Source: Enterococcus innesii
GTDB taxonomy: Bacteria; Bacillota; Bacilli; Lactobacillales; Enterococcaceae
Assembly: GCA_018982785.1 (NCBI GenBank)
Contig: JAHHEN010000001.1
Coordinates: 124,001-188,000, forward strand
Length of the DNA stretch: 64,000 bases
Direction: 5' to 3'
Part shown: positions 61,671 to 64,000 of the stretch, in pieces
How the letters are laid out: each line of letters starts with the position of its first letter
How positions within the stretch are numbered: the first letter of the stretch is position 1
Translations under genes and position numbers: made by a program
Notes under the pieces: generated by a model
The model's database searches: none
What the model was told of the DNA's origin: nothing
What the model saw: the letters and a program-made list of their open reading frames with translations, nothing else

Positions 61671-64000
61671 TTAGTGGAAGAAATGACTTTCTTTGGAAAT
61701 GTCACTTAGTTTCTTCGTAGAGTTGACTAGATAAGGATACGCGTACGTACCGACGATCCCAAAGACTAGGAACAAAATCGTTAAAATGATCAACTGCGGG
61801 ATAGCATTTGGCCAATAGATCCCACCGGCTGATTCTCTTAACAGATTGACCGCATGGGTAAATGGCAGTAGCGGATTAATGAATTGGAAGAACTTCCCAG
61901 AGACTTGGATTGGGTAGTTTCCTCCCCCACCTGAAATGGAGAGAACCAAAATAATGATGGCGATCCCTTTCCCGAGGTTGCCGAACAGTCCCGCCAGTAC
62001 GTAGACGATCATCATAAAGGCGAGTCCAACGAGTAATGCGAAGAAGACACTGTACACTGGATTGTGGACATCAACGCCTAATAAAAACATATTTCCTAGG
62101 GTCACGATCAAACTTTGGGCGACTGCCATCGTCAAGAACGTCAGCATTCGTGCCACAAAGGTTTCACGTTGTGTAAAGCGTTTTTTGTCTTTCTTCTCTA
62201 AATGATACTCCGTTGTAGCGACACTTGACAACAATAATGCCCCTACCCACAAACACAATGCGGTATAAAATGGCGTGCTAGCTGAACCATTGTTGGCGAT
62301 TGGATAGATTTCATTGCTCTTTAATTCCACTGGTTGTTTGAAGAAGTCAGCTTCATCCGTAGCATCAAGTTTCAATAATTTGATGACTTCCCCGAGATCG
62401 ACTTCATTTTCGCCTGCTCTGATCGCATCAGCGGCTTTGTGGATGCCAGCTTTGATACTTGGCCAATCGTTATTGATCAAATCGACAGCCGCATCCAAAG
62501 CTTTTTCAACTTCTGGCAGTTTTTCATCCACCATCGCCATCGTAGAACTAATTTCTGATTTGATGGTTGGCCAATCGTTTTGCAAGAAGTCTACGGCCAG
62601 CCCTAATTTTTCTTCGACAACTGGCAATTCGTTGTTGTAAAGGTCGGCTCCTTTATTGATGGCATTGACGATTTCATCCATATGGCCATTCAGCATCGTA
62701 TTGGCATCGTGCAATTCTTGCTTGATAGCAGGCAATTCTTTTTGGTATTTTTCCAAAATCGTCACGGCATTGCTGACCACTGATTTGGTGGAAGACAGCA
62801 ACGAGTCAAAATCGATCTCTTGGGCTTTTTTCAAGACATCTTCGGCGGTGGTGATGGTTTTGATTAGTTTGGTTAGAATGTCGTTGATGGTTTTAGTTAT
62901 AGATGGTACATTTATTTGTCCCAACAAGCTTTCTATTTCTTCAGCTGCGGTAGTTATATCACTAAGATATCTCTTCACTTCACTGACGTTGCCCTTTTGA
63001 ACAGCTTCTTTAGCGCCTGCTAATTGCTGGGATACATTTGTCAAATGCCCTTTTACATCGTTTAACTGCCCAATCACACCTTGAATTTGGGCATTTTCAG
63101 CTGAGCCTTCAATATTTCCTAAAAATGCAATTAAGGCATCTAGCATACTTTGTTGTTGCTGAATACTTTGCTGCAACCCATCAATCGTTTGTAAAATTGA
63201 TTCTCGATCTTGGTCCAACTGATCCTGATCGATTGAATCATTCAGAGCCTTCGACCATTTAGCAGTTGTAGAAGCCACTTGACTGATCGATTCAATCGTC
63301 ACTTGCACACTGCTAGAGATACTTGGCAGGGCATCTTGCAACTGTTGCGCCCCATCTTTGGTCGCTGTGGCGAAGCTGGCGGCTTGGTCACCTAGTTGTT
63401 CGATCTGTGGTAACGCGGCTTGAACTTGTTCGATGACTTGCAGTCCTTGTTTGGCGGTATCGATGCCGTCCGTCATGGTGCTGGCAATGTCATCAAAATC
63501 ATCATCGATCATCTTCAATTGTTTGCCGGCATTTTGGATCTCTGGGATCTTTTCTTGCAAGGTCAAAATGATGCTGGCTTCTTTCTTCAATGTCGGCAGC
63601 TTATCGTTTAGGCCAATCAGTTTTTCCCCCATGGCATCCACTTGCGGAATGTAATCGGTAAATTCTTCGGCTTTTGCGATCTTTTCTTTGATTTCTGGAA
63701 ACTTATCGTGCAAGGTGACGATCTCTTTCGTATAACCGTCGATCGTAGCCAAATTGTCATCGGTATCTAAGATCATGGATTTGACTTTGTTGATGCTGAC
63801 TAAGTTGGAATCAATGTCATAGCCGATTTCATTGAAGACTTTTATTAACGTAGAGCTGGCAGTCTCAATAAAGTTTTGCGAGATTTCTTCTTGAAGACTG
63901 CTGGCTCCTTTTCGGTGATTTTTGGTGCGATGGCGTTGATTTTTTGGTTGCTGTAATACTCAATGGTCGGTTTTTCAATTGTCCCGCTGGTAAAGCTGAT
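61671..64000 (-). pseudogene. YhgE/Pip-domain membrane protein, partial with one frame break
   Basis: At least 770 residues, 5' end outside the window. The frame breaks at the T run 63909-63912; one more T restores INAIAPKITEKGASSLQEEI. A long extracellular helical stalk with repeated INNDWPSIKAGI / QNDWPTIKSEI units (about 420-470 of the visible part) is followed by about six membrane segments at the C-terminus (ALCLWVGALLLSSV to GIVGTYAYPYLV). It resembles phage-infection-protein/ESX-like YhgE exporters. The role is not established. Confidence 0.85.

Overview
The window looks like a low-GC Firmicute of the order Lactobacillales, most likely an Enterococcus. The queA, tgt, yajC and adhE genes lie in the same order on one strand, the ribosome binding sites are strong AGGAGG types, and the typical families (OpuCABCD, KimA, YhgE/Pip, Hsp20, AdhE, YitT) are present. 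I cannot name the species. There are no rRNA or tRNA genes, CRISPR arrays, insertion sequences or phage genes.

About two thirds of the window is carbohydrate-utilisation DNA. Positions 1-8762 are a uronate-polysaccharide locus: GH88 unsaturated glucuronyl hydrolase, two DUF2264 proteins, a heparinase II/III-like lyase, a partner protein, a small lipoprotein and a LacI regulator with palindromic candidate operators. Positions 9583-11984 hold an AraC regulator divergent from a GH51 arabinofuranosidase. Positions 35562-45014 are a YesM/YesN two-component system, an LplB/LplC-type ABC importer and a GH127 beta-L-arabinofuranosidase. Positions 45034-50404 hold AraC regulators with GH27 and GH31 enzymes. 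Positions 50542-59559 are an arabinan locus: AraNPQ-like importer, endo-arabinanase lipoprotein, intracellular GH43 and GH51, and an unusual ArsR-type regulator.

Positions 12229-28670 are the adhE / yajC-tgt-queA chromosomal backbone. It is interrupted by a roughly 8 kb block: yitT-gntR-M20 dipeptidase, then a glycosylasparaginase, a PTS EIIC, a GrdB-like protein, a catalytically eroded M42 paralogue and an intact M42 aminopeptidase. HutC-type GTnTAnAC motifs lie in front of both operons. With the GH85 endo-beta-N-acetylglucosaminidase lipoprotein at 32555-35386, this suggests salvage of N-glycan remnants (GlcNAc-Asn) and peptides. It is the most unusual candidate system here. Between a DUF975 gene and queA lies an unidentified non-coding RNA of about 360 nt, with its own promoter, a long-range closing helix and a strong terminator.

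Positions 29023-32423 encode the OpuC compatible-solute transporter, 59631-61474 a KimA-type potassium importer, and 61671-64000 a partial YhgE/Pip membrane protein.

A caution applies to the whole window. At least sixteen reading-frame breaks are visible, and nearly all sit in runs of 4-8 identical bases where changing the run by one base restores a conserved protein. This looks like homopolymer-length error in the assembly rather than real gene decay. Genes labelled as pseudogenes for this reason are probably intact in the organism.
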